Below, piece after piece: positions 38,397-48,573 of a DNA stretch of 64,000 bases (its first letter is position 1; each line of letters begins with the position of its first letter). The DNA lies in the NCBI RefSeq assembly GCF_003660455.1, contig NZ_QZVR01000015.1:62001-126000 (forward strand), read 5' to 3'. The position numbers were made by a program, and so were the translations under genes. Under the pieces are notes generated by a model that saw only the letters and a list, made by a program, of their open reading frames with translations, was not told where the DNA came from and ran no database searches. This stretch comes from Nocardioides ferulae. Its GTDB lineage: Bacteria; Actinomycetota; Actinomycetes; Propionibacteriales; Nocardioidaceae.

Positions 38397-39581
38397 ATGA
38401 GCCACCCCCGCGCCGAGATCGTCGTCGACCTCGACGCGATCCGGCACAACGTCGCCGGGCTGCGCGACCTGGTCGGGGTGCCCACGATGACCGTCGTGAA
38501 GGCCGACGGCTACGGCCACGGCATGCTCGAGGTCACCCGGGCGGCCAGGGCGGCCGGCTCGGACTGGCTCGGGGTGGCCACGCTCGACGAGGCGCTGGCC
38601 CTGCGCGCCGCCGGCGACAGCGGTCCGGTGCTCGCCTGGCTGGCCGTCCCCGGCGAGGACCACGCCCCGGCGATCGCCGCCGGCATCGACGTCACGGCGT
38701 ACTCCACCGACGAGCTGGCCGAGATCGCGGCCGACGTCGCTCGGGCCGGTCGGCCGGCCCGGGTGCAGCTGAAGGTCGACACCGGGCTGTCCCGCGGCGG
38801 CGCCCCGATCGCCCACTGGCCCGAGCTGGTCGCCGCCGCCCGGGACGGCGAGCGCGCGGGCCGCTGGCGGGTGACCGGCATCTGGTCGCACTTCGCCTGC
38901 TCCGACGAGCCGGCGCACCCGGCCAACGCCGCGCAGGAGGCGGTCTTCCGCGACGCCCTGGCGGTCGCCGAGGCCGCCGGGCTGCGCCCCGAGGTACGCC
39001 ACCTGGCCAACTCCGCCGCCGGGCTGCTGCGCCCGTCGGCCCGGTTCGACCTGGTGCGCTTCGGGCTCGCCTCCTACGGGCTCGACCCCGCTCCCGGCCA
39101 CCCCGCGCCGCTGGACCTGGTCCCCGCGATGACCGTGCGGGCCGAGCTGGCGATGGTCAAGGACGTCGCCGCCGGCGACGGCGTCTCCTACGGCCACACC
39201 TGGGTCGCCGACCGGGCCACCACGCTCGGCCTGGTGCCGGTCGGCTACGGCGACGGGGTGCCGCGGCACGCCAGCGGGCCCGGCGTGCGCTCCGCCGAGG
39301 TCGGCGTCGCCGGTCACCGCAGCCCGATCCGCGGCCGCATCTGCATGGACCAGTTCATGGTCGAGCTGCGCCCCGACGTCGGGCTGCTCGACGGGCCGCA
39401 GCGACCCGGCCGCGGCGACGAGGTGGTGCTGTTCGGGCCGGGTCGCGACGGCGAGCCCACGGCCCAGCACTGGGCCGAGGCCAGCGGAACCATCAGCTAC
39501 GAGATCGTGACCCGGATCGGGGGCCGGATGCCCAGGCGCTACCTGGGCGCCGAGCCCGCCGAGTCGGCCGGGTCCGCCTGA
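38397..39581 (+). CDS. alr: Alanine racemase
   Basis: 394 residues. PLP-dependent racemase supplying D-alanine for peptidoglycan. PLP Lys35 in VVKADGYGHG, catalytic Tyr265 in GVSYGHTW, substrate-binding GRICMDQFMV, and VDTGLSRGG of the barrel. Length is normal. Followed after 16 bp by a hydrolase and then tsaE, tsaB, rimI and tsaD, an order kept in many actinobacteria. Confidence 0.96.
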   Translation: MSHPRAEIVVDLDAIRHNVAGLRDLVGVPTMTVVKADGYGHGMLEVTRAARAAGSDWLGVATLDEALALRAAGDSGPVLAWLAVPGEDHAPAIAAGIDVTAYSTDELAEIAADVARAGRPARVQLKVDTGLSRGGAPIAHWPELVAAARDGERAGRWRVTGIWSHFACSDEPAHPANAAQEAVFRDALAVAEAAGLRPEVRHLANSAAGLLRPSARFDLVRFGLASYGLDPAPGHPAPLDLVPAMTVRAELAMVKDVAAGDGVSYGHTWVADRATTLGLVPVGYGDGVPRHASGPGVRSAEVGVAGHRSPIRGRICMDQFMVELRPDVGLLDGPQRPGRGDEVVLFGPGRDGEPTAQHWAEASGTISYEIVTRIGGRMPRRYLGAEPAESAGSA

Positions 39582-39597
39582 GGAGCAGGAGCCAACC

Positions 39598-40641
39598 ATG
39601 AGCATGCGCGGACGGATCATCGGGACCGTGGCCGGTGCCGCCGGTGTGGCGGTCGCCGGAGCGGCGTACGGCGTGGTCCGCCAGCGCCACAGGATCTCGC
39701 AGCGGCCGGGGGAGCCGATCCCGCTCGGCGAGCTGCGCTCGGCTCCGCTGACGGTGGTGGCCGACGACGGCGTGCCGCTGCACGTCGAGGTCGACGAGCC
39801 GGAGTCGGCGCGGAGCCCGGTGACCGTGGTGTTCTGCCACGGCTACTCGCTCAACCTCGACTGCTGGCACTTCCAGCGGGCGGCGCTGCGCGGCCGGGTC
39901 CGCTCGGTCTTCTACGACCAGCGCTCACACGGCCGGTCCGGCCGATCGAGCCTCGAGAACGCCACGATCGACCAGCTCGGCCACGACCTGCGGCGGGTGC
40001 TCGACGAGGTGGTGCCCGAGGGACCGGTGGTGCTGGTCGGCCACTCGATGGGCGGCATGACCATCGTGGCGTTCGCCGAGCAGTACCCCGACTTCTTCGG
40101 CGACCGGGTGGTGGGCGTCGGCCTGATCTCGACGACCGCCGGGGGGCTCGACGTGGGCCGGCTGCTGATGCCGGTACTGCCGGCCAAGCTCGGCCTGCCG
40201 GTGGCGCAGCGCACCATCGCGACGCTGGCCCGCCGCCACGCCACCGTCGACGCGGTGCGCCGCGCGGGCAAGTCGGTGGCGATGGTGACCACCGACCTGT
40301 TCGCGTTCGGCGACGACGTGCCGGGCCCCTACGTCGAGTTCGTCGACGAGATGCTGTCGGCCACGCCGTTCGAGGTGGTGGCCGAGTTCTTCCCGGCGTT
40401 CGGGTCGCTCGACAAGTTCCACGCGGTGCAGGTGATCGGGCAGGTGCCCACCCTGATCGTCTGCGGCGACCGCGACCGGCTGACCTCGATCGGCCACAGC
40501 CGCAAGCTGCACGCGCAGATCCCCGGCTCCCGCCTCGTCGAGTACGAGCGGGCTGGCCACATGGTGATCCTCGAGCGCCACGCGCAGGTCAACGCCGAGC
40601 TCGAGAAGCTGCTGGCCGAGGCGGAGGGGCGGGTGCGGTGA
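39598..40641 (+). CDS. Alpha/beta hydrolase
   Basis: 347 residues, with AGGAGCAGGAG upstream. An N-terminal hydrophobic segment (~7-28) is probably a membrane anchor or uncleaved signal. The hydrolase fold follows: oxyanion region FCHGYSLN, nucleophile elbow GHSMGGM (Ser), acid in VCGDRDRLT, and His in ERAGHMV. Its place between alr and tsaE is common in actinobacteria, but the substrate is not known. Its stop overlaps the next start by 4 nt (GTGA). Confidence 0.85.
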   Translation: MSMRGRIIGTVAGAAGVAVAGAAYGVVRQRHRISQRPGEPIPLGELRSAPLTVVADDGVPLHVEVDEPESARSPVTVVFCHGYSLNLDCWHFQRAALRGRVRSVFYDQRSHGRSGRSSLENATIDQLGHDLRRVLDEVVPEGPVVLVGHSMGGMTIVAFAEQYPDFFGDRVVGVGLISTTAGGLDVGRLLMPVLPAKLGLPVAQRTIATLARRHATVDAVRRAGKSVAMVTTDLFAFGDDVPGPYVEFVDEMLSATPFEVVAEFFPAFGSLDKFHAVQVIGQVPTLIVCGDRDRLTSIGHSRKLHAQIPGSRLVEYERAGHMVILERHAQVNAELEKLLAEAEGRVR

Positions 40642-42074
40642 GCGTCGACGTACGCCGGGTGGGCGCGGAGGCCGCCGCCGAGGTGCGGGCGGTGGTGCTC
40701 GAGGCGTTCGCGGCCCGGCCGCCGCTGGACCCGCCGGCCGCCGCGCTCACCGAGACCGAGGAGCAGCTGGCGGCGATGATGGCCGCGGGCGGCGGGCTGA
40801 TCGCGACCCACGAGGGCCAGGACGTCGGCGCGCTGGTGCTCGACCCGGTCGGCGACACGATGTACCTGCGCCGGTTCGGGGTGCGGCCCAGCGCCCAGGG
40901 GCACGGCATCGCGCGGGCGTTGATCGACGCGGCCGTCTACGCCTCGCACGGCTTCGACGACCTCACCGTGGTGGCCCGCGAGGAGCTGCCGCGCACGATC
41001 CGCTTCTGGGAGCGGCAGGGGTTCCGGGAGATCCGGCGGGCCAGCCCCAACGTCGAGCTGCGCCGTCCGCTGCGCACGTTCCTGTTCGACGTGCCGGACG
41101 CCGACGCGATGCGCGAGCTGGGCTCCTCGCTGGCCGACCAGCTGGCGCCGGGCGACCTGATCGTGCTCAGCGGCGAGCTGGGTGCCGGCAAGACCACCTT
41201 CACCCAGGGGCTGGGGGCCGGGCTGCGGGTGCGTGGCGACGTGACCTCGCCGACGTTCGTGATCGCCCGCGAGCACCCGTCGTTGGTGGAGGGGCCGGTG
41301 TTGGTGCACGTCGACGCCTACCGGCTCGGCGGCATCGACGAGCTCGACGACCTCGACCTGGACGCCTCGCTCGACGACGCGGTGACCGTGGTCGAGTGGG
41401 GCGAGGGGGTCGCCGAGGGGCTCAACGACTCCCGGTTGGAGGTGCGCATCATCCGGGCGCTGGCCGACGACGAGGCGGCGCTCGACCCCGAGCTCGATCC
41501 TCGGCGGGTGCTGATGACGCCGATCGGCCCACGCTGGAACCGGCTCGACCCTCCGCCGAGCCATCGGGCGCCGTTGGCGGCCAAGCGCAACGAGAACCTG
41601 CTGCTCGACTTCCGCCGGTGCGAGGAGCACGAGCTCGGCGACCTCGACCCGTCGATTCCGCTGGTGCTCTCGCTGATGGTGGTCGAGCACGCCGGGCGCA
41701 CCCTGCTGGTGCGCAACACCTGGAGCGGCGAGTGGGAGCTGTCCGGCGGCAGCGTCCCCGACGAGGAGACGCCACGGGAGACCGCGGTGCGCTGCCTGCG
41801 CGAGGAGACCGGCCTCGAGGTCGACCCGGGCGACGGCGTGGAGTTCGTCGGCGCGGCCACCGTGCAGCTGGGTCACGAGCGTCGCATCGAGCACCTCGCG
41901 CTCTTCCGCACCCGCCTGGAGCGGCTGCCGGACCCATGGGCCGACGACCACGGCCGCCAGCTCACCTGGTGGGACCTCGACTCCGCCCTGCCCGGGCTCT
42001 CGGAGATCGACGCCCACCTGGCCCGGATCGGCCACGACCACCCGGTCGTGGAGCAGGCGGTGGAGCCGGCCTGA
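40638..42074 (+). CDS. tsaE: GNAT-TsaE-Nudix triple fusion; t6A biosynthesis ATPase TsaE with two extra domains
   Basis: 478 residues from GTG 40638. Domain 1 (~1-145): GNAT, acetyl-CoA loop VRPSAQGHGIARAL at 83-96. Domain 2 (~146-290): TsaE, with GELGAGKTT at 179-187, TSPTF at 203-207 and HVDAYRL at 224-230, the tRNA t6A ATPase. Domain 3 (~320-470): Nudix fold, box starting at Gly371 with E377, R385, E389, E390 and G392; the first Glu of the REUXEE core is Cys386. GNAT-TsaE fusions are known in actinobacteria; a third Nudix domain is not familiar to me. TsaE works with TsaB and TsaD, encoded next. I see no internal stop or obvious start for a separate Nudix gene. Confidence 0.88.
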   Translation: MSVDVRRVGAEAAAEVRAVVLEAFAARPPLDPPAAALTETEEQLAAMMAAGGGLIATHEGQDVGALVLDPVGDTMYLRRFGVRPSAQGHGIARALIDAAVYASHGFDDLTVVAREELPRTIRFWERQGFREIRRASPNVELRRPLRTFLFDVPDADAMRELGSSLADQLAPGDLIVLSGELGAGKTTFTQGLGAGLRVRGDVTSPTFVIAREHPSLVEGPVLVHVDAYRLGGIDELDDLDLDASLDDAVTVVEWGEGVAEGLNDSRLEVRIIRALADDEAALDPELDPRRVLMTPIGPRWNRLDPPPSHRAPLAAKRNENLLLDFRRCEEHELGDLDPSIPLVLSLMVVEHAGRTLLVRNTWSGEWELSGGSVPDEETPRETAVRCLREETGLEVDPGDGVEFVGAATVQLGHERRIEHLALFRTRLERLPDPWADDHGRQLTWWDLDSALPGLSEIDAHLARIGHDHPVVEQAVEPA

Positions 42075-42106
42075 ACCGGTTGCGGGGCCGCGGTTAGCCT
42101 CGTCCC

Positions 42107-42769
42107 GTGCTGCTCGCCTTCGACACCGCCACCCCGCAGGTCAGCGTCGCCATCACCGACCGCGACGACCCCGAGCGGGTGCTGGTCGAGCTGACCTCCG
42201 AGCGGGCGATGAAGCACGGCGAGCAGCTCGCCCCGCTGATCGCGGAGGCGCTGGAGCGGTGCGGGCTGGTGCGCCAGGACCTCACCGCTCTCGCCGTGGG
42301 TGTCGGGCCGGGGCCGTTCACCGGGCTCCGGGTCGGGCTGGTGACCGCGCGCACCCTGGCGCACGTGCTCGAGATCCCCGTCTACGGCGTGTGCTCGCTC
42401 GACGTGCTCGCGGTGGAGGCGGTCGACACCGGCGCGCTGGGGGCCCCCGACGAGGGCACGGAGTTCGCGGTGGCGACCGACGCCCGCCGCAAGGAGGTCT
42501 ACCTCGCGCGGTACGACGGGACGGGCGCGCGGCTGTCCGGGCCGGTGGTCGACCGGCCGGCGCAGCTGGCCACCGACGGCCCCGTCGTGGGGGAGGGTGC
42601 GCTGCTCTACCCCGACTCGTTCCCGCACGCGGTCGGCCCGTCCCGGCCGAGCGCCGGCTGGCTGGCCCGCGCGGTGGCGGGCGAGCGGGCCGAGCTGCAC
42701 GACCCCGAGCCGATGTATCTGCGCCGGCCCGACGCGACCATGCCGGGCACCCCCAAGCGGGTCTCGTGA
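42107..42769 (+). CDS. tsaB: tRNA threonylcarbamoyladenosine biosynthesis protein TsaB
   Basis: 220 residues from GTG 42107. TsaB is the non-catalytic ASKHA-fold partner of TsaD in forming N6-threonylcarbamoyladenosine-37 of ANN-decoding tRNAs. Features: [14 protein letters not shown] at the N-terminus, [10 protein letters not shown], and [21 protein letters not shown]. Its stop overlaps the rimI start (GTGA). It lies 32 bp after the tsaE fusion, so the set tsaE-tsaB-rimI-tsaD is one operon. Confidence 0.94.
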   Translation: MLLAFDTATPQVSVAITDRDDPERVLVELTSERAMKHGEQLAPLIAEALERCGLVRQDLTALAVGVGPGPFTGLRVGLVTARTLAHVLEIPVYGVCSLDVLAVEAVDTGALGAPDEGTEFAVATDARRKEVYLARYDGTGARLSGPVVDRPAQLATDGPVVGEGALLYPDSFPHAVGPSRPSAGWLARAVAGERAELHDPEPMYLRRPDATMPGTPKRVS

Positions 42770-43259
42770 CCCCGGCCGGCGCCGTGCTGGTCCGCGCGGC
42801 GGGGCCCGACGACGTCGCCGCGGTGGCCGCCTCGGAGGCGGAGAACCTGGGTGCCGACGCCTGGTCCGAGGGGCTGGTGGCCGCCGGTCTCGCCGGCGAC
42901 GTGCCGACCGTGCACTACCTGGTGGCGGAGGTCGGGGGCAGCGTCGTCGGCCACGCCGTGGTGAGCGTCGTCGTCGACCTCTCGGAGCTGCAGCGCATCG
43001 CCGTCGCGTCGGCGTACCGTCGGCATGGCGTGGCCTCGGCCCTGCTCGCCGAGGTGGTGACGCTGGCCCGGGCCGGCGGCGCCGACCGGCTGCTGCTGGA
43101 GGTCCGCGAGAACAACGCGGCCGCGAAGTCGTTCTACGCCGCCGCGGGGTTCGTCGAGGTCGACCGGCGACCGCGCTACTACGCCGACGGCACCACCGCC
43201 GTCGTGCTGTGCCTCTCCCTGGGTCCCGGCTGCGACCGGCCGCCCGCCACAATGGCCCC

Positions 43260-43263
<4 letters not shown>
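42766..43263 (+). CDS. rimI: Ribosomal protein S18-alanine N-acetyltransferase
   Basis: 165 residues from GTG 42766, overlapping tsaB by 4 nt and tsaD by 4 nt. GNAT fold with [20 protein letters not shown] as acetyl-CoA loop and [17 protein letters not shown], matching RimI. It acetylates the N-terminus of S18 and probably other proteins. RimI between TsaB and TsaD is the standard arrangement. The last ~15 residues ([12 protein letters not shown]) are an unusual tail. Confidence 0.93.
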
Positions 43264-44315
<1,052 letters not shown>

Positions 44316-44340
44316 GCGCCGGCCAGCACCTCGGTGCGGC

Positions 44341-45561
44341 TCACTCGAACGGCCGGTGCAGCAGGAAGAACTCGGTCTCCAGCCCCTCGACCCGGTCGGG
44401 CGGGCTCACCCGTTCGGCGCTGCCGTCGACGCCGAGGCGCAGGATCACCTGGGTGGTGTCCTCCTGCACCACGGCCAGCACGTGGTCGTCGTCCTCCCAG
44501 GCCGCCTCGACCAGCTGGGCCACAGGGCCGCCGCGGGTGCCGTCGAAGGTGACCACCGGGTCGCCCGTGCGGGCGTCGAGGATCGACAGGTTGTCGTGGG
44601 TCGGCACCGCATCGCCCGCATAGCCGATCACCAGGGAGCCGTCGGGGCTGAGGTCCTCCAGCCGCAGGTCGCAGCGCGACCACAGCGGCTCGGCCGCGTC
44701 GGCCTCGATGACGCCCGAGCACTGCTGGCTGCGCAGGTCGAGGTAGTCGGTCTGGACGGCGAGCAGGCCGCTGGCCGGTGAGGCGTCCCAGACCTTGAGC
44801 AGTCCGGGGAGCTCGACGGGGTCGCTCCCGTCGAACGGCACCAGCCGGTGCCGTGGGCCATCGCCCTCATCACCCTCGTAGACCACGGCGTCGGGCAGCA
44901 TCCCGGCGGGGATCCCGCTGAACGCGAGCCCGACCGGCGTGCGCACCGGGTCGGCGCCGTCGGTGGAGACCGCCACGGTCGCCTCGCGGCCGATGGTGGC
45001 CTCGGTCAGCTCGACCCAGGCCACCCGGGAGCCGTCGGGGGAGCCGACCACGACCGGACCGGCCGGTCCGAGGTCGTCGACGATGCGGAAGTCGGCGTCG
45101 AGCCGGAAGGCGTGGACGCTCCAGTCGTCGCCGAGCGGCTCGCCCGGGCCGAGCGCGAGGTAGCCGTCGTCCCAAGGCACCACCTGCGAGAACGGCGTGT
45201 CGAGCGGCAGCTCTCGGTCGCCGTCGATGAGGACCTCGTCGTCGACGCGGAGGTAGGGCGCCGCGGGCGGTTCGCCCGCCGCCACGTCGATGGTCAACCC
45301 GACCGTGCCCACGGCCGGGGGCACCGCGGGCGGCAGTGGCTCAGTGCGGGAGGCGTCACCACCGGCGGTGAGCCCCACCGGCACCGCGATCGCGGCCACC
45401 GCGGCGGCGGCGACCACCGCGGTCGTCATCCGCCGCCGGCGCCGGATCGTGTGCGCCCTGCCGCGCACCTCGGCCAGCCCGAACGGGGCGTCGTGCAGCC
45501 GGTCGGCCCTCGTGGCGAGGGTGCGCTCCAGGCGCTGCTCCAGGGTGTCGTGGTCGTTCAT
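44341..45561 (-). CDS. Membrane-anchored beta-propeller-like protein, partner of a SigE-family sigma factor
   Basis: 406 residues from ATG 45561, which overlaps the sigma gene stop by 4 nt. A cytoplasmic N-terminus of ~45 residues (LEQRLERTLATRADRLHDAP), an Arg-rich stop-transfer and one membrane helix (~47-66) are followed by a beta-rich extracytoplasmic region with recurring VPFDGSDPV and DARTGDPVVTFDG blades typical of WD40/TolB-like propellers. Two Cys pairs may form disulphides. The pair sigma + single-pass propeller is common next to SigE-family genes, suggesting a membrane sensor or anti-sigma-like regulator; no known anti-sigma motif (HXXXCXXC) is seen. Confidence 0.75.
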   Translation of the reverse strand: MNDHDTLEQRLERTLATRADRLHDAPFGLAEVRGRAHTIRRRRRMTTAVVAAAAVAAIAVPVGLTAGGDASRTEPLPPAVPPAVGTVGLTIDVAAGEPPAAPYLRVDDEVLIDGDRELPLDTPFSQVVPWDDGYLALGPGEPLGDDWSVHAFRLDADFRIVDDLGPAGPVVVGSPDGSRVAWVELTEATIGREATVAVSTDGADPVRTPVGLAFSGIPAGMLPDAVVYEGDEGDGPRHRLVPFDGSDPVELPGLLKVWDASPASGLLAVQTDYLDLRSQQCSGVIEADAAEPLWSRCDLRLEDLSPDGSLVIGYAGDAVPTHDNLSILDARTGDPVVTFDGTRGGPVAQLVEAAWEDDDHVLAVVQEDTTQVILRLGVDGSAERVSPPDRVEGLETEFFLLHRPFE

Positions 45562-46112
45562 CGCTCCTCCTCCCGGAGCTCGGCGGGCACCCGCGACCGC
45601 AGTGCGGCCAGGGCCCGGCTGGTCTGTGACTTCACGGTGCCGACGCTGACGCCGAGCAGGTCGGCGGTCTCGGCCTCGGTGAGCTGTTCGTAGTAGCGCA
45701 GCACCACCACGGCGCGCGCCTTGCGGGGCAGGGTCTGCACCAGCGCCCAGAGTGCGCCGCTCTCGCCCTCGTCGTAGGCGTCGAGCACCGGCTGCGGCTC
45801 CGGCACCTCGTCGGTGGCGTGCTCCTTGCGCTTCCAGGCCCGCCGCCACAGCGAGTTGTGCTCGTTGACCAGGATCCGCCGGGCGTAGCCGTCGAGCGCG
45901 CCGCGGTCGCGGACCTTGTCCCAGCTCAGGTAGAGCTTGGCCAGCGAGGTCTGCAGCAGGTCCTCGGCCTCGTGCCGGTCGCCGGTGAGCAGGTACGCCG
46001 TGCGCAGCAGCGCGGGCTGGCGGGCCTGCAGGTAGTCGGTGAAGTCGGCGTCCCGCCGGTCACGGGCGCTCACGGCGCCGTCACCGGGCTTCGCCCTCGT
46101 GGTGGCCTGCAT
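45558..46112 (-). CDS. SigE-family (ECF-type) RNA polymerase sigma factor
   Basis: 184 residues from ATG 46112. Sigma region 2 (~25-95: FTDYLQARQPALLRTAYLLTGD, EAEDLLQTSLAKLYLSWDKV) and region 4 (~130-180: ALVQTLPRKARAVVVLRYYEQLTEAETADLLGVSVGTVKSQTSRAL) match SigE-family sigma factors of actinobacteria. It probably directs a stress regulon including its own operon. Co-translated with the downstream membrane propeller. I could not identify its promoter in 46113-46232. Confidence 0.92.
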   Translation of the reverse strand: MQATTRAKPGDGAVSARDRRDADFTDYLQARQPALLRTAYLLTGDRHEAEDLLQTSLAKLYLSWDKVRDRGALDGYARRILVNEHNSLWRRAWKRKEHATDEVPEPQPVLDAYDEGESGALWALVQTLPRKARAVVVLRYYEQLTEAETADLLGVSVGTVKSQTSRALAALRSRVPAELREEER

Positions 46113-46232
46113 GGAGTCCCCTGGGTGCCGTGGTTGCTGACACCTGCAGGACGCGAACGGGGGAGCGAAGGTTGCAGCGCCCCGACCGACCGGACCAGGA
46201 CATCCGGACCGCTCGGAGTGGGTGGATCGTGA

Positions 46233-48371
46233 TCAGTCGACCCGGCTGAGCTCGTGCGGCTTCTCCTCGTCGCCGTGGCCGGGCCACCAGGCCGCGTGGC
46301 CGATGAGCGCGGTGAGGGCGGGGGTGAAGAAGATCGACATCACGAACGCGACGATCGCGATGCCGCAGGAGAGCGCGAAGCCCATCGACAGCAGCAGGGT
46401 GTTGCCGCCCAGCATCAGCGAGGCGAACGTGCCGGCCAGGATGACCCCGGCGGCCACGATCGTGGGGCCGGCGTGCTTGACCGCCTGGGCGGCGGCGTCG
46501 CGCGGGTTCTTGCCGTCGCGGGCCTCCTCCCGCAACCGGGCGATCATCAAGATGTTGTAGTCGGTGCCGAGGGCGGTCACGAACAGATAGATGTAGATCG
46601 GCAGCATGAAGATCAGGCCGGCCTCGCCCATCAGGTGCTGGAACACGATCACGGTCGCGCCCAGCGTGGCGGCGAACCCGAGGCCGACCGCCGCCATGAG
46701 GTACCACGGCGCGACCAGGCTGCGCAGCAGCAGGGCCAGGATCAGCATGATGATCACCGCCGCGACCGGGAACACGATCGAGTAGTCGCGGGCCATGGCG
46801 TCCTGCAGGTCGGCGAAGACCGACGGGGTGCCGCCCACCAGCGCCTCGGTGCCGTCGGGGGCGGCGTCGTGCGCCGCGTCGCGGATCGGACCCTTCACGT
46901 CGCGCAGGGCCTCGTCGGAGGCGGGGTCGCTGTCGAGGATCAGGCTGAACTGTGCGGCCGTGCCGTCCTGCGACGGCTGGCCGGGGTAGACCTGGTCCAC
47001 CCCCTCGGCCTCGGCGAGCGCGGCGCCGAACTGCTCGAGCGCCGCCGGGTCGAGCGGGTCGTCGGAGGTCAGCAGCACCGGCACGGGCTCGCTCGCACCG
47101 GCGGCGAAGTGGTCCTGGAAGGTCTCCAGCGCCGTGGTCGACTCGACGTCGTCGGGCAGGCTGGAGGTGAAGTCGAACGACGGGTTGAACCCGAGCGCGA
47201 ACGTGGCCAGGGCGGCCATCACCAGCCCGGACACCGCGGCGAAGACGGCCGGACGCCGGCCCAGCGACTCGCCGACCGAGCCGAAGCGGGCGGCCTCGGG
47301 CTCGGCCCGCCACTTGCGGGCGGGCCAGAACATGGCCCGACCGAGCACGGTGGCGAGGGCCGGCACCAGGGTCAGGGCGGCCAGCAGCGTGACGCCCACG
47401 GCGATCGCCAGCGCCGGCCCGATCGCCCGGAAGATGCTCAGCGAGCTGAGCAGCAGGGCCAGGAACGCGACGATCACCGCGCCGCCGGCCGAGGCGATCG
47501 CCTCGCCGGCGCGTTCGAGCGCGTGCACCACCGAGGCCCGGGTCTCCTCGCCCTGCCGCAGCCGCTCGCGGTAGCGGAACAGGAAGAACAGGATGTAGTC
47601 GGTGCCGATGCCGTAGAGGACGACGACGAGGATCGTCTCGATCGAGGAGTCGGCCTTGAGGTCGAACGCCTCGTTGGCCCAGGCGATCAGGCCGGTGGCG
47701 ACCATCGAGACCAAGGTGACCACGACGATCGGCAGCAGGCAGATGATCACGCTGCGGAAGATGATCGCGAGCAGCAGCACGATCAGCACCACGGTGGCGA
47801 CGGCCACGATCGCGAGCGTCTGCTCGCTGGACTCCTGGGAGTCGAGCCCCTGCGGCACCGACCCGGTGGTGGCGACCTCGAGGCCGGTGTCGTCGAGCAG
47901 CGGCTCGAGGTCCTCGCGCAGCTGCTCGGCGTCCTCGAACGCCTGCGGGTCGAAGCCGGTCGCCCCCTCGGCGAGACCGATGATGCCGATCTGCACCAGG
48001 CCGTCCTCGGAGACGTTGGGCCGGCCCTCGGGGCTGACCGTGACGACCTGCTGGACGAACGTCTCCTCGCCGAGCCTGGGCCCCAGCTCCTCGGCCACTC
48101 GCGCGACCGTGGCCTGGTCCTCCTCGGCGAGCGGCTCGCCGTCCTCGCGCTCGAAGACCAAGATGGCGGCGGGGGTCGTGGCGCCCGGGAACTTCTCGGA
48201 CTGCAGCTCCATGGCCTGGACCGACTCGTAGTGGTCGGGCAGGAACTCCGACTCCTCGGTGGTGGTCTGCAGCTGGGGGGCCATCGAGACGACCACTCCG
48301 GCGAGCACCACCCACGCGGCGATCACGAACCAGGGACGACGGGACACCAGGCGACCGAGGGCTCCGAACAC
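46233..48371 (-). CDS. MMPL family RND-type transporter
   Basis: 712 residues from GTG 48371. Two repeated halves, each with an N-terminal membrane helix, a large extracytoplasmic loop and a five-helix bundle. The MMPL motifs GIGTDYILFFLFRYRE (~residue 260) and LGTDYNILMIARLREE (~residue 604) carry the proton-relay Asp-Tyr pairs. Proton-driven export of lipids or small lipophilic compounds is the usual role. No regulator or lipid-synthesis gene is adjacent, so the cargo is unknown. Divergent from mscR. Confidence 0.93.
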   Translation of the reverse strand: MFGALGRLVSRRPWFVIAAWVVLAGVVVSMAPQLQTTTEESEFLPDHYESVQAMELQSEKFPGATTPAAILVFEREDGEPLAEEDQATVARVAEELGPRLGEETFVQQVVTVSPEGRPNVSEDGLVQIGIIGLAEGATGFDPQAFEDAEQLREDLEPLLDDTGLEVATTGSVPQGLDSQESSEQTLAIVAVATVVLIVLLLAIIFRSVIICLLPIVVVTLVSMVATGLIAWANEAFDLKADSSIETILVVVLYGIGTDYILFFLFRYRERLRQGEETRASVVHALERAGEAIASAGGAVIVAFLALLLSSLSIFRAIGPALAIAVGVTLLAALTLVPALATVLGRAMFWPARKWRAEPEAARFGSVGESLGRRPAVFAAVSGLVMAALATFALGFNPSFDFTSSLPDDVESTTALETFQDHFAAGASEPVPVLLTSDDPLDPAALEQFGAALAEAEGVDQVYPGQPSQDGTAAQFSLILDSDPASDEALRDVKGPIRDAAHDAAPDGTEALVGGTPSVFADLQDAMARDYSIVFPVAAVIIMLILALLLRSLVAPWYLMAAVGLGFAATLGATVIVFQHLMGEAGLIFMLPIYIYLFVTALGTDYNILMIARLREEARDGKNPRDAAAQAVKHAGPTIVAAGVILAGTFASLMLGGNTLLLSMGFALSCGIAIVAFVMSIFFTPALTALIGHAAWWPGHGDEEKPHELSRVD

Positions 48372-48573
48372 GTGACGGAACGCTAGCGGGCGGCACCCCC
48401 TGGGGGACACCGACTTTCGGCGGCCCTCTGGACCGACCTGCGGATCGGATGCACCCACCCCGGGACGAGACGTCCGGGACGGAGCCGGGCGGCCCCGCGG
48501 CCGCATCCGTAGGGTGGCAGTGCCGCCGCCGGTCGCGAGCCCGGTCGGCCCCGACGCATCCAGAGGAGCACGC
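48372..48573. other. Divergent mmpL/mscR intergenic region
   Basis: 202 bp with promoters expected for both genes. I see no good -35/-10 pair. The sequence contains the inverted repeat GGGACG-AGA-CGTCC near 48470-48480 and GCCCCGCGGCCGC, neither convincing as an operator. The mscR ribosome site AGAGGAG is at its right end. Confidence 0.5.
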
